From positions 2,356,001 through 2,420,000 of the forward strand of contig NZ_LR130759.1 of assembly GCF_900292015.1 (NCBI RefSeq): 64,000 nt of DNA, written 5' to 3'. Origin of the DNA: Mycobacterium basiliense. GTDB lineage: Bacteria > Actinomycetota > Actinomycetes > Mycobacteriales > Mycobacteriaceae. The position numbers and the translations under genes were made by a program. Shown in pieces: positions 38,599 to 48,404 of the stretch (within the stretch, counting starts at the first letter, position 1; the number at the start of each line of letters is the position of its first letter). Under the pieces are notes generated by a model, which worked only from the letters and a program-made list of their open reading frames with translations, was not told the DNA's origin and did no database searches.

Positions 38599-40503
38599 TT
38601 AGGGGCTGACGCGCATCTCATAGAAGCGCAGTCGCGCAGTCGGCTTGGACTGACCCAGGGACCGGCTGCGGTCGATACCGATTGTGCGGGAGGCAATCTC
38701 GAGGTTGGTGCTGTGGACCGAACTGGGTGTCCTGACCAGAAACGGCTCGGCGGCGTTGGCGGCGATGAGGCGGTAGCTGACCCCGTCCAGGATCACCGTG
38801 AAGGAAGTGAGCGGAACGAGAGATCCCATGAATAGCCGGTCGACGATGGTTGGTTCCAAATCAATACCCACCAGCACGGCGTTGTCGGGTCCACTCGGTG
38901 CGGGCACCGCGACAGCGTCGCCATCGCGGACGACGACCTGCGAGATCGGGTCAAGCGGTCCGCAGCGGGGTCGGGTGTGGGTGAACAGCGCCCAGTCGTC
39001 CTGCACTGCGCTGCGCAGGAAGTTGCACAGCAGCGCGCGCGAATATAGCGGGTTCTCCTGCACGCCCAGTCGTTGATTGATGCCGGTGGCGGGAGAGGTG
39101 GGGGAGCGCCGTGACAGGACGAATCGCGGACCGGCCGAGAGCGTGTCGCTGTTCAGTTTGTCAAGCGCCGGTGTGTACACCGAGTACGTCTGGAAGATCG
39201 GCGCAGGGCGCCAGGCCAGGTCGTAGGCCCACACCGCGGAGGTTTCGTCCGGGTCAATGTGGACCGGATCGGGCCCGATGGTCTTGATAAAGCGGCTCGG
39301 GACGTCGTAAAGCCGGCGTTGACGCGCCTTGGCCGTCTCGATATGGCTGCGCGCCAGACCCGGCACAGCGACGGTGGCTAAACGATCAAGCGCGCGTGCC
39401 GGCGCCTGTATCACTCCTAGCGGGCGGATCTCGATCGCAACAACGCCGGCGACAAAGATGACAACAACCGCGACCACAACGAACTTGCCTGCCCGAGGCA
39501 GTATTTCGAACACACCGCCAATCGTCATCGCAACGACCATCAATCCGAGCAGCGCGGCGAAGTGAATCGTGTCGTAGCGTCCGAACGCGCTCTTCGCCAC
39601 CAGCACAGTCACCAGGCCGACAAGCACTACGTACTTGCGTGGGATGTGCCGGCCGCCGCGAAGGAACATGACGCAAATCGCGACGATCCAGACAAGGGTC
39701 AAAGCAACCGCACCGGCGGCATCCAACGGGATGGGTACGGATTGCGCATCGATATAGCCGGACACAATCTCCGAGCTGAGTTTGAGCCACGTTGGCAGGT
39801 TCTGCAGTGGTTGACCGGCGAGCAGCCAGCCGATGGGAACAGCGCCGGCGAACGCGGCGACGGTGGCGCAGTGACGCCAGATAGCTTTCCAATCCAGCAA
39901 CATCGACATGCCCAGGGCGATCGCCAGGACGACGGGGCCGGTGTTGAACTTGACCAGCAGTTCAAGTCCCGCGACCGCACCGAGCACAGTAGAGGTGACA
40001 AACACGGTCGAGGGTCGACTCGTGGCGCCCAACAGGGGAACGCTGGCCCAGGCAAAGGCCGCAAGTACGACCATTTCGGGATACATGGAACCGAGCGCGA
40101 TGGCGGTGATACCGGTGGTCACGAAGGCGAACGCGAGCGACGTCAGCGGTGGATAGCGTTGGCGCAACACGGCCGCAATACCGAGGAACAGGGCGGCGAC
40201 GACGATTACCTGGTAGAGGGTGGACAGCACCGCCTGAGTGGTCGAGTAGTAGGAGCTGTCCTGCAGAAATGCCAGCGGTCCATAGGTGAAGACGATCTGC
40301 GGCCCCCAGGCGAGATGGCGGGTTTGGCCCAACGCCACGGCGGCCTGCCAGGACGGGTCGACCCCGGTTGGGGCTTCGACGGGCACCTGCGGCCAGAAGA
40401 AGACCACGGCAACAAGGGCGGCCAGGCAACGTTGCCAGCGTGCGGAGCCCCATGTCGTCTCGGGACACCAGGACCTGACGCGTTCCGACCGCGTTGAAAC
40501 CAT
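38599..40503 (-). CDS. Large polytopic membrane protein, possible GT-C-like
   Basis: 634 aa from the ATG at 40503. About ten transmembrane segments occupy residues 25-380, with a first loop GVDPSWQAAVALGQTRHLAWGP that contains the acidic residue expected in lipid-linked sugar transferases (GT-C fold). It continues FTYGPLAFL, a motif shared by uncharacterised actinobacterial membrane proteins. The C-terminal 230 residues are soluble and probably extracytoplasmic. No activity can be assigned with certainty. It is 19 bases behind a GtrA-family gene on the same strand at the entry of the glycan locus, which favours a role in sugar transfer or flipping. Confidence 0.75.
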   Translation of the reverse strand: MVSTRSERVRSWCPETTWGSARWQRCLAALVAVVFFWPQVPVEAPTGVDPSWQAAVALGQTRHLAWGPQIVFTYGPLAFLQDSSYYSTTQAVLSTLYQVIVVAALFLGIAAVLRQRYPPLTSLAFAFVTTGITAIALGSMYPEMVVLAAFAWASVPLLGATSRPSTVFVTSTVLGAVAGLELLVKFNTGPVVLAIALGMSMLLDWKAIWRHCATVAAFAGAVPIGWLLAGQPLQNLPTWLKLSSEIVSGYIDAQSVPIPLDAAGAVALTLVWIVAICVMFLRGGRHIPRKYVVLVGLVTVLVAKSAFGRYDTIHFAALLGLMVVAMTIGGVFEILPRAGKFVVVAVVVIFVAGVVAIEIRPLGVIQAPARALDRLATVAVPGLARSHIETAKARQRRLYDVPSRFIKTIGPDPVHIDPDETSAVWAYDLAWRPAPIFQTYSVYTPALDKLNSDTLSAGPRFVLSRRSPTSPATGINQRLGVQENPLYSRALLCNFLRSAVQDDWALFTHTRPRCGPLDPISQVVVRDGDAVAVPAPSGPDNAVLVGIDLEPTIVDRLFMGSLVPLTSFTVILDGVSYRLIAANAAEPFLVRTPSSVHSTNLEIASRTIGIDRSRSLGQSKPTARLRFYEMRVSP

Positions 40504-40522
40504 GCGTGCAAGCTATCCCGGA

Positions 40523-41014
40523 TCAGGCCCGAATCTCGCCGAAGGCCATGAAGGCGTGTTCGGCGGGGCGTTCATCGAACTTGAAGAGCCATCGGTCCAG
40601 GATGAGGAACCGGCCAACCCATACGACACCGAAGCCGAGCAGCTGGGCGAAGAATACGGCCAGGCCGTGCGCTGGCGCCGGCCGAGCCGCCATGGCGCCC
40701 TCGACGAGGTAGGTGAAGCCGGTGGCTAGCAAAACGGCGAGCATCACCATCGTCCAGAACAGCAACACCTGCCTGCGGAGATCGCCATCCGAGGTTGCCC
40801 GCCAGACGAAGTGCCTATTGGCGAAAAAGTTGGGAATCGTGGCCAAACCCGCGGCCAGCAGCGAGGCGAGGGTGTAGTTGTTCAGCCATGGGCCGAGCAC
40901 CTGGATGAGGCCCTGGCCGATGGGCAGAAAGACCAGCGCCACCGCACCATAACGCAGCTTCCTGCGCGTGGTCTCACTGCTGGTGTGCACGCTCAAGCCC
41001 CCCGCCAGCCCCAT
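40523..41014 (-). CDS. GtrA-family membrane protein
   Basis: 163 aa with four transmembrane segments. It has the GtrA pattern: KLRYGAVALV at the N-terminus, IPNFFANRHFVWRA after the second helix, and a C-terminal WVGRFLILDRWLFKF. GtrA-like proteins are thought to flip or present polyprenyl-phosphate sugars for wall or glycolipid decoration. It is paired with the downstream large membrane protein. The start is uncertain: a GTG seven codons in is possible, and no strong ribosome-binding site is visible for either. Confidence 0.88.
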   Translation of the reverse strand: MGLAGGLSVHTSSETTRRKLRYGAVALVFLPIGQGLIQVLGPWLNNYTLASLLAAGLATIPNFFANRHFVWRATSDGDLRRQVLLFWTMVMLAVLLATGFTYLVEGAMAARPAPAHGLAVFFAQLLGFGVVWVGRFLILDRWLFKFDERPAEHAFMAFGEIRA

Positions 41015-41325
41015 GGGCAGCCAAGTTACCCGCTACCAAGACGCTGCGGGCCAGAACTCAGCAATCAAACGTGGTCCGCGCCGTGGCGATTCTGATCTTC
41101 ACCAATCAAAAGACAAGTTCCCGGCACGCGTGGAATGCTGTAGCGAAAGGCAACCGCAGTCAACGGAGCCGCGGGGAGGACCGGCCTTGTTGGTTCGCTA
41201 GAAATGCCGCACGCTCTGGCGGTGATCTCGTAGGCTCCAACACCATCTATATGGACAACGACCGGCCTTGTTATGGTCAAATCCCTTAACGAGGCCGAGA
41301 GCAGGAAGGGGAGGCGGCGGTTCGC
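41015..41325. promoter_or_regulatory. Divergent promoter region, GtrA unit versus nucleotide-sugar operon
   Basis: 311 bases with no credible gene. It must contain promoters for the leftward GtrA unit and the rightward dehydrogenase-epimerase-transferase operon. A GGGGAGG stretch about ten bases before the GTG at 41326 is the ribosome-binding site. I see no strong operator-like symmetry. Confidence 0.45.
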
Positions 41326-42585
41326 GTGACAACTCAAGCGTCTGAGCGAATCTGTATCGTCGGGGGCGCCGGCCACGTCGGGCTACCGCTGGCGTTGGTG
41401 CTGGCCGACGAGGGATACAACGTCGACATCCTCGACACCAATGCCGAGGCCTTGGAGACCATCATGGCCGGTCGAATGCCATTCATCGAAACCGGAGCCG
41501 AGGACCTTCTCAAGCGGCTGTTGCCAACCGGGCGTATCGGCGCAAGCACCGATGCGCAGGTGGTCAGCAACTCCGACATCGTGATCTGTGTGGTTGGCAC
41601 GCCGGTTGACGAATACCTAACGCCCCAGGCGCACACGTTCTTTCGTGTGATCGATGAAATCAGCCCGTTCTTCCATGATGGGCAAACACTCATTCTGCGA
41701 AGCACCGTTTACCCGGGACTGAGTCAGCGGGTTCACGACATGTTCTCCGAGCGTGGCATTGGCGTGCACGTCACGTTCTGCCCTGAGCGCATCGCCCAGG
41801 GCCACTCGATCCGCGAGTTGCGGATTATTCCTCAGATAATCAGCGGTTTCGACGCCGAGGGGCTTCGCGTAGTTCGCGAACTGTTCGCGCACATTGCCAG
41901 CGAGATCATCGAGGTCGAGCCGCAAGAAGCGGAACTGGCCAAACTCTTCTGTAATAGCTACCGCTACATTCAGTTCGCGGTGGCCAACCAGTTTTATCTG
42001 CTCAGCCGCGAGGCTGGGCTCGATTTCGATCGAGTCCACCATGCGGCGACCTACAAGAACGGTCGTGTCGACAGCCTTCCGAAAGCCGGACTTGCCGCCG
42101 GCCCATGCCTGCTCAAGGACACGATGCAGCTCGCGGCGTTCAGCAATAACAACTTTATGCTCGGGCATTCGGCCATGCTGATCAACGAAGGCCAGCCGCA
42201 GTTCATCGTCAATATGCTCAAGCGCCGGGTTAATCTGCGCGACAGGACCGTTGGCATACTCGGCATGACCTTCAAGGCTGACTGCGACGACACCCGCGAC
42301 TCACTCAGCTTTAAACTCAGGCACCTGCTGATGCTGGAAGCAAAGGAAGTGATGTTGCACGACCCGTTCCTCGAGGGTAAGGATTATTACCCCTTAGAGA
42401 CCGTGCTGGACCGGTCCGATGTCATCGTTGTAGGTGTGCCTCACTCCGCCTACCGAGGTCTTCGCGTGCCGCGGGGCAAGGTGGTGGAGGACGTCTGGGG
42501 ATGTCTGGACATCAGCGAGCTTGACGATGACCCATGCAACGGAGTGAATTTCGCGACGCTGGGCACGGCGGCGGTGGCCCGGTGA
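41326..42585 (+). CDS. UDP-glucose/UDP-ManNAc-type nucleotide-sugar dehydrogenase
   Basis: 419 aa from a GTG. The NAD-binding motif is GGAGHVGLPLALVLA (about 13-27), followed by VVGTPVDEY and a STVYPGLS segment. The catalytic Cys is in GPCLLKDTMQL and the C-terminal domain has GMTFKADCDDTRDSLS, all typical of four-electron oxidising dehydrogenases. The substrate could be UDP-glucose (giving UDP-glucuronate) or an amino-sugar nucleotide. Next comes an epimerase/decarboxylase-like gene (stop/start overlap), so a route to UDP-xylose or UDP-galacturonate is plausible. From memory it resembles the UDP-glucose dehydrogenase gene of the M. marinum LOS locus. Confidence 0.9.
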   Translation: MTTQASERICIVGGAGHVGLPLALVLADEGYNVDILDTNAEALETIMAGRMPFIETGAEDLLKRLLPTGRIGASTDAQVVSNSDIVICVVGTPVDEYLTPQAHTFFRVIDEISPFFHDGQTLILRSTVYPGLSQRVHDMFSERGIGVHVTFCPERIAQGHSIRELRIIPQIISGFDAEGLRVVRELFAHIASEIIEVEPQEAELAKLFCNSYRYIQFAVANQFYLLSREAGLDFDRVHHAATYKNGRVDSLPKAGLAAGPCLLKDTMQLAAFSNNNFMLGHSAMLINEGQPQFIVNMLKRRVNLRDRTVGILGMTFKADCDDTRDSLSFKLRHLLMLEAKEVMLHDPFLEGKDYYPLETVLDRSDVIVVGVPHSAYRGLRVPRGKVVEDVWGCLDISELDDDPCNGVNFATLGTAAVAR

Positions 42586-43601
42586 AGGTACTAGTAACGG
42601 GCAGCGCAGGATTCATCAACGGGTACGTCGTCGAAGAGTTGTTGGGTGCCGGGCACGAAGTGGTTGGGATCGACAACTACTCCAAATACGGCAAGGTGGC
42701 CAAGAGCTACGACGACCACCCCAACTACCACTTCGTCGAGGGCGACGTCAAAGACGTTGACCTGATGTTCGAACTGGTCGAGGGTTGCGAGCAGATGGTG
42801 GCCAGCGCGGCTCGCATCGGTGGCATCACCTATTTCCACGAGTACGCCTACGATTTGCTGGCCGAGAACGAGCGAATCGCGGCGGCCCACTTTGATACGG
42901 CCATCCACGCCTACCGCAAGGGATGGCTGAAGAAGATCAACGTGATCAGTTCGTCCATGGTGTTCGAGAATGCGAGCATCTTCCCGACGCCGGAAAAACA
43001 CATCACCGAATGCCCGCCCCCGACCAGCACTTACGGCTTTCAGAAGCTGGCCTGTGAGTACTTCGCGCACGGAGCATACGAGCAGTACGGACTCCCGTAC
43101 ACCATCATTCGTCCCTTCAACTGTGTCGGAACCGGTGAGCAACGGGCGCTGGGCGGCCATGAAATCCCAAGCGGCAATGTCAAACTCGCGATGAGCCACG
43201 TCGTTCCGGACCTGATTCAGAAGGTGGTCAAAGGCCAAGACCCGCTGCACATCCTCGGGGACGGTACCCAAGTTCGGCACTACACCTACGGTGGTGACCT
43301 GGCGCGGGGCATCCGCATATGTATGGAGCACCCGGCCGCGCTCAACGGCGACTTCAATCTCTCGACGCCCGAAGCCACCACGGTGCTGGAGCTGGCCGAA
43401 GTGATCTGGCGCAAGATGCGGCCAGATACGCCGTTCCGCTATGAAAGCGATCCGCCGTTCGAGCATGACGTCCAGCTCCGCTCTCCCGACGTTCACAAAG
43501 CATCGGAGGTACTCGGTTTCGAGGCCACGACTACGCTTGACGCCATGCTCGACGAAGTCATCCCGTGGATCGTGAACGCAGTTGAGGCCGGGACGATCTG
43601 A
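42582..43601 (+). CDS. NAD-dependent nucleotide-sugar epimerase/decarboxylase (extended SDR)
   Basis: 339 aa from a GTG overlapping the previous stop (GTGA). It is an extended SDR. The dinucleotide motif reads TGSAGFINGY, so the usual last Gly of GxxGxxG is Asn with a Gly one position on. ASAARIGGI follows, then STYGFQKLACEYF with the catalytic Tyr and Lys. The C-terminal part binds the nucleotide sugar (PFNCVGTGEQRALGG, DGTQVRHYTYGGDLARGI). Likely activities are epimerisation or decarboxylation of the product of the preceding dehydrogenase. The exact reaction is uncertain. Confidence 0.85.
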   Translation: MKVLVTGSAGFINGYVVEELLGAGHEVVGIDNYSKYGKVAKSYDDHPNYHFVEGDVKDVDLMFELVEGCEQMVASAARIGGITYFHEYAYDLLAENERIAAAHFDTAIHAYRKGWLKKINVISSSMVFENASIFPTPEKHITECPPPTSTYGFQKLACEYFAHGAYEQYGLPYTIIRPFNCVGTGEQRALGGHEIPSGNVKLAMSHVVPDLIQKVVKGQDPLHILGDGTQVRHYTYGGDLARGIRICMEHPAALNGDFNLSTPEATTVLELAEVIWRKMRPDTPFRYESDPPFEHDVQLRSPDVHKASEVLGFEATTTLDAMLDEVIPWIVNAVEAGTI

Positions 43602-43630
43602 CGTGTGTTGGTGCAACCCACGAGGATGCC

Positions 43631-45124
43631 ATGCGCATCGCGGGTGAACCCGACCTGCAGCAGATCTACCGCAATCGCTTTGGCCATGCCCGCGAATCGC
43701 GTTCTGCCATTTGGGGCGTACTAGTCGGGGACTTTTTTCAGGCCTGGGTGAGACGCAGTGACACGGTCGTAGACCTCGGCTGTGGTTACGGCGAGTTCCT
43801 CAATCATGTGAGCGCGGCCCGCAGGATCGGTGTTGACCTGAACCCCGACAGCGCCAGCATGCTCGAGCCAGGCGTCGAGTTTTATGGTGGCCGAGCCGAC
43901 GATCTCAGTTTCTTGGTCGACGACTCGGTGGACGTGGTCTTCACCAGCAACCTGCTCGAGCACTTGCAGAGCAAAGCCGAGGTGGAGCGCACGATCGCTG
44001 AAGCACGCCGTGTGCTCAAACCGGGTGGCCACTTGATCGCTATGGGTCCCAATATTCGTTTTCTCGGCGGCGACTACTGGGATTTCTGGGACCACACGGT
44101 GCCGATCAGCGATCGTTCGCTCATCGAGGTGCTGGAATCGCAGCATCTGAAGATCATCGACCACCACGACCGGTTTTTGCCCTACACGACGAGGTCGCCC
44201 TGGCCGCAGGCGCCGGTCCTGGTGCGGCGGTATCTGCGCTCCCCAATGATGTGGCCGTTCTTCGGCAAGCAGTTCGTGATCCGCGCCCGCAAAGCTCGCT
44301 CCGAAGTCGCCCTCGATCGTTTGGTCAGCGTGGTAATCCCGGTGTACAACGAGGGCGAGAACATTCAAGTCTGCGTCCGCCGATTGACCGAGGCGCTCTC
44401 GGAACTGCCCCACGAACTGCTCATTTGCTACGACTTCGACGAGGACACCACGTTGCCGGCGCTTGCGGCGATGCCAGACAAGCCGGCGACCGTCCGGCTG
44501 ATCCGCAACTCCATCGGCAAGGGCGTGGCGAATGCGCTGATCGCGGGCTTCGCGGCCGCCCGTGGGGATGTCGTCGTGACGAGCATGGCCGACCTGTCCG
44601 ATCCACCGTCGGTCATTCCGCTGATGGCGGCCAAGATCCGCGACGAGGGTGCGGACATCGTTAGCGGATCGCGATACATGCCCGGTGGCTCGCAGACCGG
44701 CGGGCCCCGGTTGAAGACGTTGATGTCGAGGACGGCGGGGCTGAGCCTGCATTACGTGGGCAGGATGCCCACCCATGACGCGACCACGAATTTTCGAGGT
44801 TATAGCCGACGCTTCCTCGACGACGTTGCGGTGGAGAGCGTCAAGGGGTTCGAAGTGGGATTGGAACTCACGACGAAGGCGCATTTGACGGGTTTTCGAG
44901 TCGATGAGGTGCCCAGCAGCTGGGAAGACCGGACCGCCGGCACCAGCAAGTTTGACTTGGTCGGCTGGTTGCCGTCGTATCTGCATTGGTACGGCGTGGC
45001 GATGCGACGCCCCGTGCTGCGGTGGGCGGGCAGTGGGGCGGGCACGTTCGGGGCAGTGTGGTTCCTGCGTCGACTCCGACGCGGTGAGGGGAACGCACGT
45101 CGCGGTTTCCGTTCCCGGCAATGA
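43631..45124 (+). CDS. Fusion of SAM methyltransferase and GT2 glycosyltransferase
   Basis: 497 aa. Residues about 1-220 form a class I methyltransferase: VVDLGCGYGEFLNHV (motif I), RIGVDLNP, VVFTSNLLEHL and VLKPGGHLIAMGPN. Residues about 225-460 are a GT2 domain of the dolichol-phosphate-mannose-synthase type: VSVVIPVYNEGENI, ICYDFDEDTTL, and VVVTSMADLSDPPSVI, where ADLSD replaces a canonical DxD. A QTGGPRLKTLMSRTAGLSLH segment follows. Both halves are complete, so one protein could methylate and transfer the same sugar. The C-terminus overlaps the next gene. Confidence 0.88.
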   Translation: MRIAGEPDLQQIYRNRFGHARESRSAIWGVLVGDFFQAWVRRSDTVVDLGCGYGEFLNHVSAARRIGVDLNPDSASMLEPGVEFYGGRADDLSFLVDDSVDVVFTSNLLEHLQSKAEVERTIAEARRVLKPGGHLIAMGPNIRFLGGDYWDFWDHTVPISDRSLIEVLESQHLKIIDHHDRFLPYTTRSPWPQAPVLVRRYLRSPMMWPFFGKQFVIRARKARSEVALDRLVSVVIPVYNEGENIQVCVRRLTEALSELPHELLICYDFDEDTTLPALAAMPDKPATVRLIRNSIGKGVANALIAGFAAARGDVVVTSMADLSDPPSVIPLMAAKIRDEGADIVSGSRYMPGGSQTGGPRLKTLMSRTAGLSLHYVGRMPTHDATTNFRGYSRRFLDDVAVESVKGFEVGLELTTKAHLTGFRVDEVPSSWEDRTAGTSKFDLVGWLPSYLHWYGVAMRRPVLRWAGSGAGTFGAVWFLRRLRRGEGNARRGFRSRQ

Positions 45125-46073
45125 ATTCCTGGCCCGTGGCGTGAGTGGACTGGTGGATGGAGGCGCCCGCGCCCTGGCGGCGCGGGCGCTGGGCAGGGAT
45201 CGGATACTGGTCACCGGTGCGACGGGCTGGTTCGGGCGCACTGCGCTGGACCTGTTGGCCCCGCTTGGGCTGCCCACGCTGGCCCTGGCCAGCCGCGCCC
45301 GGATGATCCGGGTGGGGGATTGCGCCATCGAGTGCCGGGTGTGGGACGACCGGGAAGTGGCTGCCTTCGCGCCGACTGTCGTGCTGGACTGCGCGTTTCT
45401 CACCCGGGACCGAGTCGCGGGCATGCCCTTGGGAGACTACGTTGCTGCCAACCGCGCCCTGACCGAGCGCCTGGTCCACGCGACACGGCTGGCAGACGTA
45501 CGCCTTGCGGTCACGATTTCTAGCGGAGCGGCGGTTTACCCGCACGACGCGCTCCGCGGCCCGATCCGTGACAACCCGTACGGCTACCTCAAGCACGAGG
45601 CCGAGGGTCGCCTGGTACGGGCCGCCACCGAGAGCGGGGCGGTGCCCGTGGTCGCGCGTGCCTGGAGCATCTCGGGAGCCCATGTGCAGAGGCCGGAGGC
45701 TTATGCGTTGGGTTCGATGATCCGGGCCGCAGCGGCCGGGGCCATCAGGATCACCGCGCGCCGTCCGGTATTTCGCCGCTATACCCTGGCTGAGGAGCTG
45801 CTGGCGGTGGCGATCGCGGAGGGCGGTGTCGGCCCGGCCACCATTGATAGCGGTGGTGAGCTGGTGGAGATGGCCGAGCTTGCCGCGCACATCGCCTCGG
45901 TGGTGCGTCCCGATGCGCTGATCAGCCGTGATGAGGTCGACCCCCGCGATCCGGATCGATACCACTCCGACGGTCGCGACTGGCAGCTTCGGTGCCAGCG
46001 GTGGGAATTGGCCAGCGCGCCCCTCGACCGTCAGATCGAGATCACCGCGCGTGGAGTGCTCGGCAGTAACTGA
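45084..46073 (+). CDS. NAD(P)-dependent sugar epimerase/reductase (extended SDR)
   Basis: 329 aa from a GTG at 45084 that overlaps the preceding gene by 41 bases; later GTG codons near 45144 are alternatives. The dinucleotide motif is TGATGWFGR; a typical Tyr-x-x-x-Lys is in NPYGYLKHEAEG, with SSGAAVYP before it carrying the catalytic Ser. The C-terminal part is shorter than in classical epimerases. It is expected to act on a nucleotide sugar for the glycan built by the neighbouring transferases. The exact substrate is unknown. Confidence 0.8.
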   Translation: MRGTHVAVSVPGNEFLARGVSGLVDGGARALAARALGRDRILVTGATGWFGRTALDLLAPLGLPTLALASRARMIRVGDCAIECRVWDDREVAAFAPTVVLDCAFLTRDRVAGMPLGDYVAANRALTERLVHATRLADVRLAVTISSGAAVYPHDALRGPIRDNPYGYLKHEAEGRLVRAATESGAVPVVARAWSISGAHVQRPEAYALGSMIRAAAAGAIRITARRPVFRRYTLAEELLAVAIAEGGVGPATIDSGGELVEMAELAAHIASVVRPDALISRDEVDPRDPDRYHSDGRDWQLRCQRWELASAPLDRQIEITARGVLGSN

Positions 46074-46369
46074 CCGGTCGCTGCAGCGAATTGGCGAAAT
46101 CGCCCGGTTCAGTTGTCTTATCGAGCAGGCAAGCCGGTGGCACGCCCACAGCGCCGAAACCGCGGGCGATCAACGAATCATTATGGGTCACAACAAAAGT
46201 CGAGTATTTCGGCACAGACGACAAAGGCGGCAAAGAAATCTTGCCGGGGAGCTGGCCAGGTGGCTCGCCATTTGCGATTTGGGTCGAACGCGGCCAAAAG
46301 CCAGTCCAGGCTGGTCAGCCCTCGGTATGATCCCGGAAGAATGCTTAGCGGTGGTGGATTGGATTGCGG

Positions 46370-47365
46370 ATGCGTCTGTCGATCGTAACGACTCTGTACA
46401 TGTCCGAGCCCTACGTGCTGGAGTTCTATCGGCGCGCCCGCGCGGCGGCGGACAAGGTCACCAGCGATGTCGAGATGATCTTCGTCGATGACGGCTCTCC
46501 GGACGGATCGCTCGATCGGGCGATCTCGTTGCTCGGCAGCGACCCCTGTGTGCGGGTTATTCAGCTTTCACGAAATTTCGGTCATTACAAGGCGATGATG
46601 ACCGGACTGGCGCACGCGACGGGGGATCTCGTCTTTCTGATCGACTCGGACCTGGAGGAGGATCCGGGACTCCTGGAGCGGTTCTACGAGAAATTGGTGT
46701 CGACCGACGCCGACGTGGTATTTGGCTGCCAGGCTCAGCGGCCCGGCGGGTGGTGGAAGAATCTTGGCCCGAAAGTCGCCTATCGTGCCTCTGCCATGTT
46801 GTGCGACCCCCCGCTGCACGAAAACGTCCTCACGGTCCGGTTGATGAGAGCCGATTATGTGCGCAGTCTGGTCCAGCACCAGGAGCGGGAGCTGTCCATC
46901 GCCGGTCTGTGGCAGATCACGGGGTATGACCAGGTCCCCATGTCCGTGGACAAGGCGTCGAAGGGAACGTCGACATATACCTTCGCGCACCGGGTAAAGG
47001 CGCTCGTCGACAACGTCACGTCGTTTAGCAACAAGCCTTTGGTCTTCATTTTCTATCTTGGTGCCGCCATTTTCATCATTTCGAGCTTGGCGGCGGGATA
47101 CCTCATCATCGACCGTCTTTTCTTTAGGACTCTGCTAGGCGGCTGGCCATCCTTGATTGTTTCCATTTGGATGTTGGGTGGCTTGACGATATTCTGCCTG
47201 GGGCTGATCGGGATTTACATTTCAAAAATATTCGCCGAAACCAAGCAGCGGCCCTACACGATTATCCGAAGAATCTATGGCCCGGACTTCGCGCAGGCGT
47301 CGCCGCCCCTCGAGGCTGCTCTTCATGTTGCTCCGCAGGCGAGTTGGGAACGTTTCGGTAAATAA
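46370..47365 (+). CDS. losA: LosA/Rv1500-like GT2 glycosyltransferase with membrane anchor
   Basis: 331 aa from the ATG at 46370 ([21 protein letters not shown]); an ATG two codons upstream is possible. It has the GT2 fold with [40 protein letters not shown] (DxD) and [13 protein letters not shown] (catalytic base region). Two C-terminal transmembrane helices (about 230-255 and 265-290) follow, as in polyprenyl-phosphate sugar transferases. It closely resembles M. tuberculosis Rv1500 and, from memory, LosA of M. marinum, which adds a sugar in lipooligosaccharide assembly. The gene symbol rests on that recollection. The 296 bases before it contain no gene. GC falls to 29/60 in the line at 47041. 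Confidence 0.85.
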   Translation: MRLSIVTTLYMSEPYVLEFYRRARAAADKVTSDVEMIFVDDGSPDGSLDRAISLLGSDPCVRVIQLSRNFGHYKAMMTGLAHATGDLVFLIDSDLEEDPGLLERFYEKLVSTDADVVFGCQAQRPGGWWKNLGPKVAYRASAMLCDPPLHENVLTVRLMRADYVRSLVQHQERELSIAGLWQITGYDQVPMSVDKASKGTSTYTFAHRVKALVDNVTSFSNKPLVFIFYLGAAIFIISSLAAGYLIIDRLFFRTLLGGWPSLIVSIWMLGGLTIFCLGLIGIYISKIFAETKQRPYTIIRRIYGPDFAQASPPLEAALHVAPQASWERFGK

Positions 47366-47412
47366 CTACTCGGGTGGTACAGTCGCGCAATGACCGGCCT
47401 TAACAAGTATTG

Positions 47413-48321
47413 ATGGCTTGGCGGAAACTCGGCAGAATATATGTGCCATCAGGCACACTCGATTGGGCGCGCACGCACGCAGCGCAACCCGTTCCTGAGT
47501 GGATTGATGGCGATATTTTCCGAATCTACTTCAGCACTCGCGACGACCAGAATCGGTCCAGCATCGGTTGCGTGGTCGTTGACTTGTCGGTGGGCGGCAA
47601 GGTTCTGGATATTTCGGCAGAGCCGGTTTTGCGCCCGGGCGCTCTCGGGATGTTCGATGACTGCGGTGTTTCGATAGGATCGATTGTGCGCGTGGGCGAT
47701 ACGCGCTTCCTTTATTACATGGGCTGGAATCTCGCCGTGACCGTGCCATGGAAAAACGCCATCGGCCTGGCGATTAGCGAGGCGGGTGCGCAGTTCGAGC
47801 GATGGTCCACATTCCCGGTGGTTACGCTCGACGAGCGCGATCCATATTCGATTTCCTATCCGTGGGTAATTCTGGATGAAGGCAGATACCGAATGTGGTA
47901 TGGCTCGAATGTGTGCTGGGAGCAGAATACAAAGAACATGGACGGACTCCCGCATGTCATCAAGAGCGCGGAATCCAGTGACGGCATTCACTGGAACAAG
48001 CACGACTTCGTCGCCGTGGATACAACCGGCTGTGACGACATCGCCGCAGCCAGACCCTGCGTGGTACGCGATCCTGAGCTGTACCGAATGTGGTACTGCG
48101 CCCGCGGCGCACGCTATCGCATTTACAGTGCCATCTCGCAGGACGGTTTGACCTGGCAGCAACTCGGTAAAGATGGCGGCATCAACGTATCGCCCGGTAG
48201 TTGGGACTCCGATATGGTTGGGTACCCGTGCGTATTCGACCATGCCGGACAGCGCTTCCTGTTGTATTCGGGAGACGGCTACGGGCGCACGGGGTTTGGT
48301 TTAGCGGTTTGGGAAGACTGA
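47413..48321 (+). CDS. Beta-propeller glycosidase-like protein (Rv1502-like)
   Basis: 302 aa from the ATG at 47413. Repeated Trp/Tyr-rich blades with a motif of the type RYRMWYGSN, LYRMWYCARG and RFLLYSGDGYG are spaced about 60-70 residues apart, which fits a five-bladed propeller of the GH43/GH32/GH130-like superfamily. Acidic residues at blade starts (DECxxS-type) are present but a catalytic pair cannot be fixed. There is no signal peptide, so it is probably cytoplasmic. It lies 47 bases after the glycosyltransferase and may trim or rearrange a sugar. The M. tuberculosis counterpart is uncharacterised as far as I recall. Confidence 0.7.
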   Translation: MAWRKLGRIYVPSGTLDWARTHAAQPVPEWIDGDIFRIYFSTRDDQNRSSIGCVVVDLSVGGKVLDISAEPVLRPGALGMFDDCGVSIGSIVRVGDTRFLYYMGWNLAVTVPWKNAIGLAISEAGAQFERWSTFPVVTLDERDPYSISYPWVILDEGRYRMWYGSNVCWEQNTKNMDGLPHVIKSAESSDGIHWNKHDFVAVDTTGCDDIAAARPCVVRDPELYRMWYCARGARYRIYSAISQDGLTWQQLGKDGGINVSPGSWDSDMVGYPCVFDHAGQRFLLYSGDGYGRTGFGLAVWED

Positions 48322-48327
48322 TCAAGG

Positions 48328-48341
48328 CGTGGCGCGCCACG
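48328..48341. terminator. 14-base palindrome between convergent genes, possible terminator
   Basis: CGTGGCGCGCCACG is a perfect palindrome starting seven bases after the stop of the propeller-like gene, in the 83-base gap before the convergent membrane protein gene. As RNA it could form a short GC hairpin with a minimal loop. It may equally be chance in GC-rich DNA. Confidence 0.3.
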
Positions 48342-48404
48342 ACCGAGTGCTCGCGCGGGTGCGTGCAGCGGGTATTGCCCGGGTCTGGGTCTTGGCTGAT
48401 AGGT

